Shown here: piece after piece, positions 10,836 through 21,245 of the stretch | Layout of the letters: each line of letters begins with the position of its first letter | Numbering within the stretch: the first letter of the stretch is position 1 | DNA from: Ursus arctos | Lineage: Eukaryota > Chordata > Mammalia > Carnivora > Ursidae | Direction: 5' to 3' | DNA: 64,000 nucleotides | NCBI RefSeq assembly: GCF_023065955.2 | Contig: NC_079873.1 | Span: forward strand, 5,470,566-5,534,565 | Made by a program: the position numbers and the translations under genes | Notes under the pieces: generated by a model | Seen by the model: only the letters and a program-made list of their open reading frames with translations | Database searches by the model: none | What the model was told of the DNA's origin: nothing

Positions 10836-11193
10836 GACGGAATGTGTGTGTCCCCCCAGATTTCATATGTTGAAGCCCTGGCCCCCAGTGTGGTGGATCT
10901 TAGACGTGAGGCCTCTGGGAGGAAATCAGAGTTAGATGGAGTCGTGAGGTTGGGGGCTCATGATAGCATCAGTGCACTTACAAGACTGACTCCAGACAGC
11001 AAGCACACACACAGAGGCCATGTGAACACACAGCAAAATGGCGGCCACCTGCAACCCAAGGAAGAGACCTCAGAATCAAACCCACCTTGCTGGCACCTTC
11101 ATTGCAGACTTCCCAGCCTCAGAACTGAAAAAATAAATGTTGCCATAACAAAAATACATGTTGTTATGGCAGCTGTATCTAACATACAGATTG
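10836..11193 (+). mobile_element. MaLR-type LTR (MLT1/MST-like), solo
   Basis: Recognisable by GTGTCCCCCCAGATTTCATATGTTGAAGCCCT near the left end, GGAGTCGTGAGGTTGGGGGCTC in the middle, a CACACAGAGGCCATGTGAACAC block and CTTCCCAGCCTCAGAACTG before a TATCTAACATACAG end. This order follows the ERVL-MaLR LTR consensus as I know it. No internal region or viral gene is present. Subfamily not assigned. Confidence 0.75.
11141..11171. repeat. Perfect 11-bp inverted repeat, 9-base loop
   Basis: TGCCATAACAA at 11141-11151 is the exact reverse complement of TTGTTATGGCA at 11161-11171, with AAATACATG between them. It lies at the right end of the MaLR-like LTR, where the LTR consensus has only one copy of the GTTATGGCAGC phrase. 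It looks like a small inverted duplication. Confidence 0.9.
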
Positions 11194-11317
11194 CACTATG
11201 GTTTCGATAATCCCAACAGCAAGTGGTAACCTCTTCTCTGAATTTACTGTCTTACGGCTGTTGTCATAACCTGCTTTCAGATGCAATCACACATGCACAT
11301 GGGTGTTTACCCTTACA

Positions 11318-11425
11318 GATAATAAGCTATTTAAGGGCAGGGACCATATCTCCTATTTGCATCTATCACTGTGTTTTGTCTACAGTAGGTGATCTATAAA
11401 GTGTATTTCTCATTGCTGAAATACA
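11318..11425 (+). mobile_element. L2 LINE 3' fragment
   Basis: TAAGCTATTTAAGGGCAGGGACCATATCTCC and, later, ACAGTAGGTGATCTATAAAG follow the well-known L2 3' end wording. It is an ancient mammalian repeat, about 100 bases long and decayed. Confidence 0.6.
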
Positions 11426-12151
11426 CAGTTAACAGTGAATGGATTTTTTTGGTGAACATTTCCTCCCTTACTATAATATTTCATTTCTGACTATATTCAC
11501 TTGAAATCCAAGGGAAACACAAACTGAGGGATGTAACATCTCAGAGCAACTGTGAGGAAGGAAAGACCAAGGGATCCATTTTTTAAAAAGTTTGTGATTA
11601 GAGTAACAAAATCATTCCAATATGTTTATCCATGCAAAACGCTGGCCTCCCTCTCTTTGACTTATGTTTTATGCATGCTTACCTCTGTGCCCTTGCCCCC
11701 ACCATTCCAGACTTGCATCTTCTCTCACTTTCCATTGAATGCGATCCTTTTAAGCCCAACGGAAGCCTGTTTCTGGGAAGAAAATTTATGAACTCATGTT
11801 GCATGCAATAGAGATCTCATTTTTTTCCTCTTCTCAATTGAAGTAGACAGTAGCAAATGAGGCTAAATAAGCCCTGTGTTGTTTTTGCGCTTCTCATGGA
11901 TAATAAATTCTGTATCTCCCACCGGTTCGTTGTTAATTAAGAGCAGTGATTGAGCTTTCTTCTTTCCTTAGAATCCCCATTTAACAGGGTGTACTGAGCC
12001 TTGTGCATGGTTTAGGGTCAATATTTTGCTATAGATTTTTCATTTCCTAACTTAATTTTAGGATAATTTGGTTCCTGGTTTTAATCATATATCCTTTCCA
12101 AAATTTTCATCAAAGTATTTTGAGGCATTCATGTTGCAGATCGGATATCAG
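11426..12151. other. Repeat-poor stretch, no gene recognised
   Basis: AT-rich unique-looking DNA. A GTTAATTAAG homeodomain-type word occurs near 11931, but single short motifs are expected by chance. No exon or RNA gene seen. Confidence 0.45.
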
Positions 12152-12162
12152 AAGTAACAGAA

Positions 12163-12361
12163 GGGGCGCCTGGGTGGCACAGTCATTAAGCGTCTGCCTT
12201 CGGCTCAGGGCGTGATCCCGGCGTCTTGGGATCGAGTCCCGCATCAGGCTTCTCCGCTGGGAGCCTGCTTCTTCCTCTCCCACTCCCCCTGCTGTGTTCC
12301 CTCTCTTGCTGGCTGTCTCTGTCAAATATATAAATAAAATCTTTAAAAAAAAAAAGAAAAA
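12163..12361 (+). mobile_element. Can-SINE, plus strand, arctoid-type
   Basis: Head GGGGCGCCTGGGTGGCACAG, CATTAAGCGTCTGCCTTCGG, GGGATCGAGTCCCGC B-box region, CT-rich block ending CTGGCTGTCTCTGTC, then (AAAT)n AATCTTT and an A tail. The exact direct repeat AAGTAACAGAAG is at 12152-12163 and 12362-12373. Confidence 0.96.
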
Positions 12362-12373
12362 AAGTAACAGAAG

Positions 12374-13193
12374 ATCCATCCCCCATTGTCTTAAGTATTA
12401 AATCTTTGCTGTCACATGGATGTCTTTGTAGGCTCTCAGATGGAAAAATGAGGGCCCTGGATCTGGTTGTGTGCCATGCTGTTGGTTTTTCTGACTGTCA
12501 TGCCCGTCATACTGGCATCTGTCCTGACCTCTTGCCTGCACACCACTCGAAATCCATGTCCAGGCATTTCCAGCATACAGACAGGCATTGGTGTGGACGG
12601 TATCCTCTGTGAGTCAGTCTCAAGTTCAGGGGGAAAAGAGCTCTTGTTTTCCTCGACCTAGAGCGCCTCAGTCAGTCAGTCACAGAGACAAAGAGAGCAG
12701 GATTTGCCTGATTGGTGGTTGCTATGGAAATCAGGACCCACCCCCAAGCTGGGTGTGACGTCTGGCGGGTAGCGCGAGGGTACGCTGTGCACTATGGGGT
12801 ATGAGGAGGCAAGCATCGTCCTGACCACAGCGCTAAAGTTACTTAGGGCATAATTCATAATATTTAATTTGGCATTTTTAAGAAGCCAGTTACCAAATTT
12901 GAAACTCTTTGATGAACTCAGCATGCACCTTTACTCTCCCTAGAAATCTTAGGAAGATTTTGATAGTCGACCTCGTTTGGGCTTATTATTTGTATTAGAA
13001 TTTTAAGTATTATTTAAGATAAAGTAAAAGGTTTTGTGTATATGTACAAAATAAAAATTCATTTTGTAGAATCCTATTTAACTCAACCATTAAATTATTA
13101 GATATACCTCTTTCTAATAAAAATATCTTATAATGGCTATGCAAGTGTTTACAGTGCCTCTTTAACACCTTCAGATAATAGTGTAACACCTTC
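12374..13193. other. Repeat-poor stretch with regulatory-looking motifs
   Basis: No transposon text. Holds the motif cluster at 12708-12761 (separate entry) and a 21-bp-period duplication of TAACACCTTCARATAAT at 13163-13200. Small open frames up to 82 codons are unrecognised. Confidence 0.45.
12708..12761. promoter_or_regulatory. Y-box / RFX / CRE-like motif cluster (candidate)
   Basis: Within 54 bases lie CTGATTGG (NF-Y type Y-box core, 12708-12715), GTTGCTATGG (RFX half-site like, about 12718-12727) and TGACGT (CRE core, 12756-12761). The same three factor classes act together at MHC class II promoters, but the spacing and order here differ from that module. Motif matches are by eye; function is inference. 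Confidence 0.3.
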
Positions 13194-13200
13194 AAATAAT
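13163..13200 (+). repeat. Two-copy tandem duplication, period 21
   Basis: TAACACCTTCAGATAAT (13163-13179) and TAACACCTTCAAATAAT (13184-13200) differ by one base. Confidence 0.85.
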
Positions 13201-13211
13201 GTAAGAAGCCC

Positions 13212-13410
13212 GGGGCGCCTGGGTGGTGCAGTCGTTGGGCGTCTGCCTTCGGCTCGGGGCGTGATCCTGGCGTTCCAGGATCGAGCCCCACATCAGGCTC
13301 CTCCGCTGGGAGCCTGCTTCTTCCTCTCCCATTCCCCCTGCTTGTGTTCCCTCTCTCACTGGCTGTCTATCTCTGTCGAAAAATAAAAATAAAAAATCTC
13401 TTAAAAAAAT
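13212..13410 (+). mobile_element. Can-SINE, plus strand, arctoid-type
   Basis: Full copy with head GGGGCGCCTGGGTGGTGCAG, GGATCGAGCCCC B-box region, CTCCTCCGCTGGGAGCC and an A-rich tail. A long exact direct repeat AAATAATGTAAGAAGCCC (18 bases) is at 13194-13211 and 13411-13428. The perfect duplication suggests a fairly recent insertion. Confidence 0.97.
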
Positions 13411-13467
13411 AAATAATGTAAGAAGCCCACAACGGTGCACTTATGCACCCTGTCTGGTGCTATTTTT

Positions 13468-13652
13468 TTTTTTAAAGATTTTATGTATTTGACAGAGACA
13501 AAGAGCATGAGCAGAGGGAGGGGCAGAGGGAGAGGGAGAAGCAGACTCCCCGCTGAGCAGGGAGTCCGGTGTGGGGCTCGCTCCTAGGACCCCGGGATCA
13601 TGAGTTGAGCCCAAGGCAGACACTTCACCAACTGAGCCACCCAGGTGCCCCA
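13468..13652 (-). mobile_element. Can-SINE, minus strand
   Basis: Antisense copy: AAAGATTTTATGTATTTGACAG, GAGAAGCAGACTCCCCGC, CCCGGGATCATGAG, and head complement CCACCCAGGTGCCCC. The direct repeat GTGCTATTTTT is at 13457-13467 and 13653-13663. It lies 57 bases from the oppositely oriented SINE at 13212-13410. Confidence 0.96.
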
Positions 13653-13740
13653 GTGCTATTTTTATAACACATTGTACTTCAACATCTATGCTAAACCCAT
13701 AATTTACTATTAAATTTTGCTTTAAACTGTGAATTATTTT

Positions 13741-13898
13741 TAGATTAGTTATTTATTTATAAGGGGATGGGGAGGGGCAGAGGGAAAGGGACTTTCCACT
13801 GAGCAGGTTGCCTGACTTGGGGCTCAGTTCCAGGACTCTGGGATCCTGACCTGGGCTGAAGGCAGACGCTTAACTGACTGAGCCACCTAGTCTCTCCT
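13741..13898 (-). mobile_element. Can-SINE, minus strand, diverged
   Basis: Older antisense SINE with GGGGAGGGGCAGAGGG, GGGCTGAAGGCAGACGC and a degraded head complement CCACCTAGTCTCTCC. Direct repeat AAACTGTSAATTATTTT at 13724-13740 and 13899-13915 with one difference. Confidence 0.93.
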
Positions 13899-13915
13899 AA
13901 ACTGTCAATTATTTT

Positions 13916-16329
13916 CAAAAGACATTTTAAAACAAGAAAATAAAAGTCTTATGTTTGCCCACATACACTATCCTTTCACACTCTCCACTTTGTATGAATT
14001 CAGTTTTCCCTCTGGTATCATTTCTGTTTTGTTTGCAGAGCTCCATTTCAAATTTCTTGCAGACCATGTCTCTTGGTGGTGATGGACACCATGTTCTAGA
14101 GTCAACTCGACTAGCTTTGAAGAAGGAAACTGGCTAAGAACTTAAGTCGCTAATTCATCCCAGTAACCAATGGGTTTTCAAAGTGCAGATGTCCCCAAAG
14201 ACATCAGTGCCTCCTTAAATTAATGCTACACATTGTTGGTATTGGTGTGGCTGTAAGCACTCTGTGGGCCTCAGTGTTTTCACAGCTATGAACACCACAG
14301 CTATGGACCTATCTCCAGAACCCACTAGTCACAGTTTTAACTAATTTATCTAGTTCCTTTTAAATACCTATCAGCTAGTAGAATGATTGCTTAACATTTT
14401 TCCTTTATTTAAATCGGCAAACAACTAATTCGCTAGAATCAGCTGATTTTTTCTAGCATTCGATGTACACAGTCTTAAAAATAGCATTAAATGGAATAAG
14501 TGTCATAGGTTTGAATTACCAATATTTGCAGTGAAGAGTTTCACATTTTAATGGCAATTTTCACTTCTTGGAGTCACGTTGAACAGGGTCAATCAGAGGC
14601 GAACGTCAAAGTCTTCATTTTGTCTCCATTAAGTAACAAAGAATTGGTTGGGGGACCGTTGACCCATTTGTGCCTGAGAGAAAAAAGTGTGTATAGGTTG
14701 CTTGGTTCTTTTTTTTCTTTCTTTTTTTTTTAGCTTTCATTTCGTAGCGAGCCCTGACATTGCAGGTGAATAATGTGTGAAATGTATTTAAAGTCTCACC
14801 AATGAATTCCATACTAAACGGAAAGTCTTTGTCTTGGTTTTATTTCTCTTGCATTGTCATGTTAAAATCTCCCCTATTATCAAAGGTGAAAGATAAAATT
14901 ATAAATGATAATTTGCAAATTATGAAGCATTAAATCTTAAAAGACATGGGATGAAAAATAAAGCTGTAATAAACAGTAGAGGCTGGCTGATTATGAAGCA
15001 ATGACAAATCCTTGGAACACTGAAATCCTGTGTCTCTCCCAGGGGAAAAAGTGAGTTACAACGTAAAATACCACTCCGCGTGCCTAACGGCCTGCAAATG
15101 TGTTCCTCTGAATACAGAGTGGAGCATGGTTTTGTTCCAAACTGACTCTGCAGTGGGCTTGAGGGCAGGGGTAAGGAAGGTGCTGGTGAGTGATTAGTCG
15201 GAAGCGACGTGCGCTGCAGCCTGCAGGGTAGCCTGCAAGTAGCAGGGGCTTCCAAATGCCTGAGCCCAGGCGGCCTCGTTGCTGATCCAGGGTGGGCCGT
15301 AGCTGTGTCCTCTCTCAGAGCTTCTGGCCACCACCAGCCTCTCTGCTGCAAGGTGTCACAGGCTTTAGAATTCCTGCAAGACCGTGCGACACCCAGTGAA
15401 TTCCACCAGCAATGCATGAAAATAATAACAATGAAAGCAGAAGACCATAAGCCGAATTCACCTGGCGGGCTTCACCTTTGTAAGCAGTTGGTATGACCTG
15501 AGTGATGACCTAGTGAGGCCATTTCCAAAAAGATCAGAAGGGCAGAAAAGCACGTAGAGTTTGCTGGAGCCGTGCATTTTTCATCGAGTAACGGTAACTG
15601 AGTGTGTGCAGTTTGTGGCAGGGAGCGAGCAATGCTGTGGGTAAATACAGATACATGGCTCCCCATTCCGTGAGGGAGCCAGACAGACGGGGACACGGGT
15701 GTGTGCGGTCCTTGACGCGCATTCTTGGCAGCATTTTCTCAACGTCTTCGAAGACGATCCATGAGCGCATCATCTCCAGGAGGTAGGTCAGCTTAACGAT
15801 AGCACAGTGACTCTCATTAGGGAATTGTAAAAGAATGTATGTCTTGGAGGCTGGAATTACTTACTTGCAAACGGTTTTCATGACCCTAAAGTGGAAGTCA
15901 TGCCTGTAAGTTTTCAGGAAAGGTTGTAACTCACAGCATCTAGGCTTAGTGACAAAGGGACGTCTACAGCACATAATTATGTAAAAAACTAACAACAAAA
16001 AAGAGCACAGACGTTGTATTTTCAGAACTGTACCCTTAATCTTACTGACTTCTGAAAGCAATGTCATTATTTCGAACAAAAAATGAGCATTTGCGGGATA
16101 TAAATTTCACGTTGTCATGATACTAACATCACTTTTCTCAAGTTCGTATTTACTCATTTCTCTGTTTCTAAAATTGTTCATCTGTGCCACTCTATGTTAT
16201 TCTACCTTTGATCTATTCATGTTATAGTACATGAAAATAAGCTCTCTTCAGAGACACTGTTCAGAATGATTTCTCCCGCGTGGTGTAAAGCCAGTGCTAG
16301 AATGTTAACGTGGAGGTTGGTGGAGGCCA
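13916..16329. other. Repeat-poor 2.4 kb, no gene recognised
   Basis: Unique-looking sequence with a T-rich tract near 14708-14731. The longest open frame is 165 codons on the minus strand (14920-15417), with no domain that I recognise and no neighbouring exon signals that would support it. Low-stop frames on both strands at 15.2-15.8 kb reflect local GC content. Confidence 0.5.
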
Positions 16330-16490
16330 GCACTTGTCCAACTCTGACGTGCCCGGAAAGTCCCAGGTATCGTGTTACAGTGCAGATGCTGAATCGGCAG
16401 GACTGGGTGCCTGGGAATTTGCATTTCTCCCTGTCTCCAGGTGCTGTGGACATGCTGGTCCACAGGCCCCACTTGGGACAAGTGATCTAA
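16330..16490 (-). mobile_element. MER5A-like hAT DNA transposon fragment
   Basis: The reverse complement reads GTGGACCAGCATGTCCACAGCACCTGG, then GAGAAATGCAAATTCCCAGG and GATTCAGCATCTG, the order of the MER5A (hAT-Charlie MITE) consensus from memory. It is old and diverged, with the outer inverted repeat poorly kept. Confidence 0.6.
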
Positions 16491-16910
16491 CCCACCGTGT
16501 CAGATCCATTTTGCTTTCACCGTCTCAGAACTGGTCCTGGTGACTTTCCCTGGAACAGTCAGTGACGTGTCCTGTAGTTTGCAGCACAGACGAGATCACT
16601 GTCATGAGATGCACAAGTCGCATTTTCTTATACAGGTGTGTCGTGAAGGGATTTCTTAATTCGGTAGATCCTGGGCAACCTGGAATGATTGGCCGTGTGT
16701 GGTCCTAATCTTTATCTCTGCCATTACAAAATAATCTACAATTAACGGTATTCCTGGAAATGGATTGGAACGTTTTGTCACTTGTGTTGTGTAATCACTG
16801 TTATAGGCTGATCAGGGAAGATAATGGGCACAAATTAGTCTCAACCGATTAAATTCAGACACAATGATCAGAGTGAATGACCGGCATCACAGACTTACTG
16901 TGCTAACAGT
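16491..16910. other. Short stretch without recognised feature
   Basis: No repeat or gene text identified between the MER5A-like and MIR fossils. Confidence 0.4.
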
Positions 16911-17122
16911 CATAATAATAGCAATCATAATATTACCCACAGCTTACTGAACGCTTGCTGTGTGGAGTCGTTGTGTAATTACATCAGATCCTACCAGCGA
17001 CCTTGAAACTTAGGTATTATTTGATCCCTGGGTTGCTGCAGGGAAGCTAACTTCTGACAGCTTAATTCATTTATTCGTTAGTCGTTTATAGCAGGTTAAA
17101 AGTGGAACTGAAGACTCAGGCG
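16911..17122 (+). mobile_element. MIR SINE fossil
   Basis: AATAATAGCAATCATAATATTACC followed by CTTACTGAACGCTTGCTGTGTG, TTAGGTATTATT and GTTAAAAGTGGAACTGAAGACTCAGGC keeps the MIR order, including its core. It is an ancient tRNA-derived SINE shared by mammals and too decayed to move. Confidence 0.65.
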
Positions 17123-17746
17123 CACACGGATTCTTTTTTCCTCTGTACATGGCTGCAGCTGAGGTCCGAAACCTGTGCTGGGCCAATCCAAAGGCTGGCT
17201 CTTCCTGGACGTAAATGTGCCACTGCATCTTCTGTCTTTTGAACTCCTTTCTTTCAGGAAAGTCTTAATTTCCAGGAGGTTACTTGCTCTTTTCAGCTGA
17301 ATATTTAGGGCCCTCTTGGGCCCTCAAGCCTCTTCGGTTCTAAAGCTCCCACGTATGTTTCTGGGGCCCCAAGAGGGTCAGAAGAATGCCGTGATCCCTC
17401 TTTGTTACTCTCCCACATATCTATTTCTTCCTTTTGGAGGAAGGGATTGCCTTTTGCAGGAGTTTCGGGTGAGGGAAGGATGCGTAAACCTATCTTTAAG
17501 TTTCATCTGCTCCTTGACGCGAGGCAGCCAGGAGCACCGAGCAGCAGGCTGGTGTCATCAGCTCCTTTCTCTTGGGACTGTGCTTTCCCTTTGCTTGGGG
17601 AGGTGCTGCTCTCATGGTGCTCTCACTCCAGGGGATGAGAGCCATATCCTTATGGTTTTGAGTTCTCCCAGGATCTGACTCTTGGTATTTAAATTTGGAA
17701 TTTAAACTTTCTCAAGCACCACTTTCTTGGAGGAAATGCTTTGCTC
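17123..17746. other. Repeat-poor stretch, no gene recognised
   Basis: Unique-looking DNA up to the L1 target site. A 120-codon open frame (plus, 17316-17678) has no recognisable domain. Confidence 0.45.
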
Positions 17747-17763
17747 TCAAGACCAGTATTTCT

Positions 17764-19366
17764 TTTTTTTTTTTAGTTTATTAAAGTTTTTATTTTTTTT
17801 ATAATAATGTTTTTTTATTATATTATGTTAGTCACCATACAGTACATCCCTGGTTTTTTGATGTAAAGTTTGGTGATTCATTAGTTGCGTATAACACCCA
17901 GTGCACCATGCAATACGTGCCCTCCTTACTACCCATCACCATCCTATCCCATTTCCCCACCCCCCTCCCCTCTGAAGCCCTCAGGTTGTTTCTCAGAGTC
18001 CATAGTCTCTCATGCTTCATGCCCCCTTCTGATTACCCCCCCTTTCTTTATCCGTTTCTTCTCCTACCGATCTTCCTACTTCTTATGCTCCATAGATGAG
18101 AGAAATCATATGATAATTGTCTTTCTCTGCTTGACTTATTTCACTTAGCATTATCTCCTCCAGTGCCATCCGTGTTGCAGCAAATGTTGAGAAATCGTTC
18201 TTTTTGATGGCTGAGTAATATTCCATTGTATATATGGAACAGATTCGTGTGGAACCAGAAAAGGCCCTGAATCACCAAGGAATTGTTGAAAAGGAAAAAC
18301 AAAGCTGGGGGCATCACAATGCCGGATTTCGAGCTGTACTACAAAGCTGTGATAACAAAGACATCATGGTACTGGCACAAAAACAGACACATAGACCAAT
18401 GGAACAGAATAGAGAACCCAGAAATGGACCCTCGGCTCTTCGGTCAACTAATCTTTGATAAAGCAGGAAAAAACATCCGGTGGAAAAAACACAGTCTCTT
18501 CAATAAATGGTGCTGGGAATATTGGACAGCTACATGCAAAAGAATGAAACTTGACCACTCTCTCAACCATACACAAAAATAAACTCTAAATGGATGAAAG
18601 ACCTCAATGTGAGTCAGGAATCCATCAAAATCCTAGAGGAGAGCATAGGCAGCAACCTCTACGACATCGGCCACAGCAACCTTTTTCATGACACATCTCT
18701 AAAGGCAAGAGAAACAAAAGATAAAATGAACTTGTGGGACTTCATCAAGATAAAAAGCTTCTGCACAGCCAAGGAAACAGTCAAAAAAAACTAAGAGGCA
18801 GCCCACGGAATGGGAGAAGATATTCGTAAATGACACTACAGATAAAAGACTGGTATCCAAGATCTACAAAGAACTTCTCAAACTCAATACGTGAGAAACA
18901 AATAAACAAATCATAAAATGGGCAGAAGATATGAACAGACACTTTTCCAATGAGGACATACAAATGGCTAACAGACACATGAAAAAATGTTCAAAATCAT
19001 TAGCCATCAGGGAAATTCAAATCAAAACCACACTAAGATACCACCGTACTCCAGTTAGAATGGCAAAAATAGACAAGACAAGGAACAACAATTGTTGGAG
19101 AGGATGTGGAGAAAGGGGATCCCTCCTCCATTGTTGGTGGGAATGCAAGTTGGTAGAGCCACTCTGGAAAACAGTGTGGAGGTCCCTTAAAAAGTTAAAA
19201 ATGGAGCTACCCTATGATCCAGCCATTGCACTACTGGGTATTTACCCCAAAGATACAGACGTAGTGAAGAGAAGGGCCATATGCACCCCAATGTTCCTAG
19301 CAGCATTGTCCACAATAGCTAAATCGTGGAAGGAGCCGAGATGCCCTTCAACAGATGACTGGATTA
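17764..19366. mobile_element. L1 insertion with twin-priming inversion
   Basis: A single L1 insertion with two parts in opposite orientation. 17764 to about 18236 is the L1 3' end on the minus strand (T tail, 3' UTR, ORF2 tail ending near CCATTGTATATATGG). From about 18237 to 19366 the sequence is ORF2 on the plus strand, ending at GATGACTGGATTA. These two ends are almost adjacent in an intact L1, so only about ten bases were lost. The identical 17-base repeat TCAAGACCAGTATTTCT at 17747-17763 and 19367-19383 proves one insertion event. This is the classic twin-priming product. Confidence 0.96.
18237..19366 (+). pseudogene. L1 ORF2 C-terminal remnant (inverted segment)
   Basis: Encodes the C-terminal part of L1 ORF2p (downstream of the reverse transcriptase) in shifted frames. 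The open piece from 18931 keeps the cysteine motif [19 protein letters not shown] and the LLGIYPKD phrase typical of mammalian L1s. Frame breaks occur near 18580, 18790 and 18893. It cannot make ORF2p: the endonuclease and RT core are absent. Confidence 0.93.
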
Positions 19367-19383
19367 TCAAGACCAGTATTTCT

Positions 19384-21023
19384 GCTGTGAACGGAGAGCT
19401 CAGGTTTGCTACTCAAAGCCACAAATGTGACTGTGACCTTCCTGTCTTCTTGTTGCTCATCCGGATGTGGGGCAATAAGCTTCAGCCCAACGGTTGATTT
19501 CAGGGATCTGCAAAAGATAAAACATGACCAAGAAGAAAAAATACACCAGATGTTACTTCCAAAAAATTTTGAAAAGGTACATTCGTATGGTTGGAAATAA
19601 GAGTACAGGTGTGAGCAAGATGCTTCTGGACAGTGATCATCCAGAAAATAAGCATCCGACACACATAATTTTCTTGTCCACATGCCGCTTGCTGTCAAGG
19701 CTGAATCAGGAAACTGCCCTTATTGGAAATACTTTGATTTCTGTAACTTTATGTGAAGTCAAAGAGAGAAGGGATTTATCTGAGACTAAATTGTCACCAA
19801 AGTTTTATAGAAGTCCTGAATGAGTCTCTTGAAACACTTGGAAGTGTGAATCTAACAAATCAAAATTCTGTTTTGTTGGTTTGAGTTTTGGTTTCCATTC
19901 TCTTTCATTCTGATTTTCTTATCTGCATAGAATCACCCGAGTCTAGGATGACTCTCCTTTTTTTTCCCCTGGCTTTTTGAATTGCTGCTGAAGGAAAGTT
20001 TCAGTTTTAAAAAACTGAAGTGTTTTCCAGACGTTTTTATAATCCCAAGCTAGGTAAACTGATATAATTTATACTGATAGTGTAAACATTGACCCTCTTT
20101 TTTTCCACAAAGGCATTTTTCTTTCTTTTCTGCCGAAGTTACAACTGATAGAAAACAGATATTTGGCTAAAGTGGAAAAGAAAATGATACGCATACCTGA
20201 ATTCACGCTGACGTGTTTGCAGAAAGTGTAACAGGAAGCCGAGGGGACAGGAGGAACAGTCTCTTCCCTGAGTTGTCCTGGGGGAAAGTGGTATCGTGTG
20301 ACTCGTCACACTCCTTGGACGTCCTGTGAGCTATTGCACACAGATGTCTGATGGAGCAAACAGACCTCGAGAACGTCCGCCCTTCATGAAATCTCCACAC
20401 AAGCCTTTGCAACTCGCTCGAGATTTATGGCGCCTGAATCCAAAGACAGCCACACAACCCTTATTCCTCCAGTTCCTTGTGTAAGACAACACCAGGTCAA
20501 CCATGTTGTTTGCAGGCACCAAAGGCTGCCGGGCTTTGAGAGTTTCAAGTGCTTGCCTTTCTTTGCATTTGGGGGAAGGACGGAAAATCACTTACCGATC
20601 CCCACTGTCCAGTGTCCTGTAGGGATGTTTCCAGCCAATGCATGTGAGGAAACAGGACCCAGCTAAAGCAGCGGGCTGACGAGAGACCACCTCCACTTGG
20701 GGTTCTCAGTTCTTCTGTGTGAGGAGCCACATTTTCAGGGTTGCGTAATGATGTATAGCTCCTCATGGATAATTGCCTTAGGAATAAAACAACCTCAGCT
20801 CTTCTGTTTTACCAAAGGGTATACAATTAAGTGAAGAATTCAATATGCGGTTCTTCATGTCCCCATCTTTGCATTATTCATGCAAGAGATGAAAAAGTTT
20901 ATCATAATCTAGGAAGATCCAAGATGCAAATCACATTGTGGATCGTATCTCAGGTTTTCAGCAGCATAATACAGAATGGGCAGGTGGTGTCACCACTGGT
21001 CTTCGTGGGAAACGAAAGTACTG
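19384..21023. other. Repeat-poor 1.6 kb, no gene recognised
   Basis: Unique-looking sequence. Open frames up to 116 codons on either strand begin inside the L1 or show no domain. No RNA gene or repeat seen. Confidence 0.5.
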
Positions 21024-21039
21024 TTAAATCCAGATTCAG

Positions 21040-21229
21040 GGCACCTGGGTGGCTCAGTCAGTGAAGTGTCTGCCTTCAGCTCAGGTCATGATCTCAGGGT
21101 CTTGGAATCAAGTCCCACATTGGGCTCCCTGCTCAGGGGTGAGCTTGCTTCTCCCTCTCCCTCTCCTCCTTGCTCATGCTCTCTCTCTCACTCACTCTCT
21201 CTTAAATAAATAAAATCTAAAAAAATTTT
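21040..21229 (+). mobile_element. Can-SINE, plus strand
   Basis: Head GGCACCTGGGTGGCTCAGTC, AGGTCATGATCTCAGGG, CTCCCTGCTCAGGGGTGAGC, CT-rich block and AAATAAATAAAATCT tail. Direct repeat TTAAATCCAGATTCAG at 21024-21039 and TTAAATCCAGATCCAG at 21230-21245. Confidence 0.95.
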
Positions 21230-21245
21230 TTAAATCCAGATCCAG

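Noticed and set aside
10836..11193. Endogenous retrovirus with internal genes
   Set aside because: Only LTR-type sequence is present, with no internal region on either side.
14920..15417. 165-codon open frame on the minus strand
   Set aside because: No domain, no conservation evidence available, and an overlapping frame is open on the other strand. Mammalian genes are rarely single long exons without other support.
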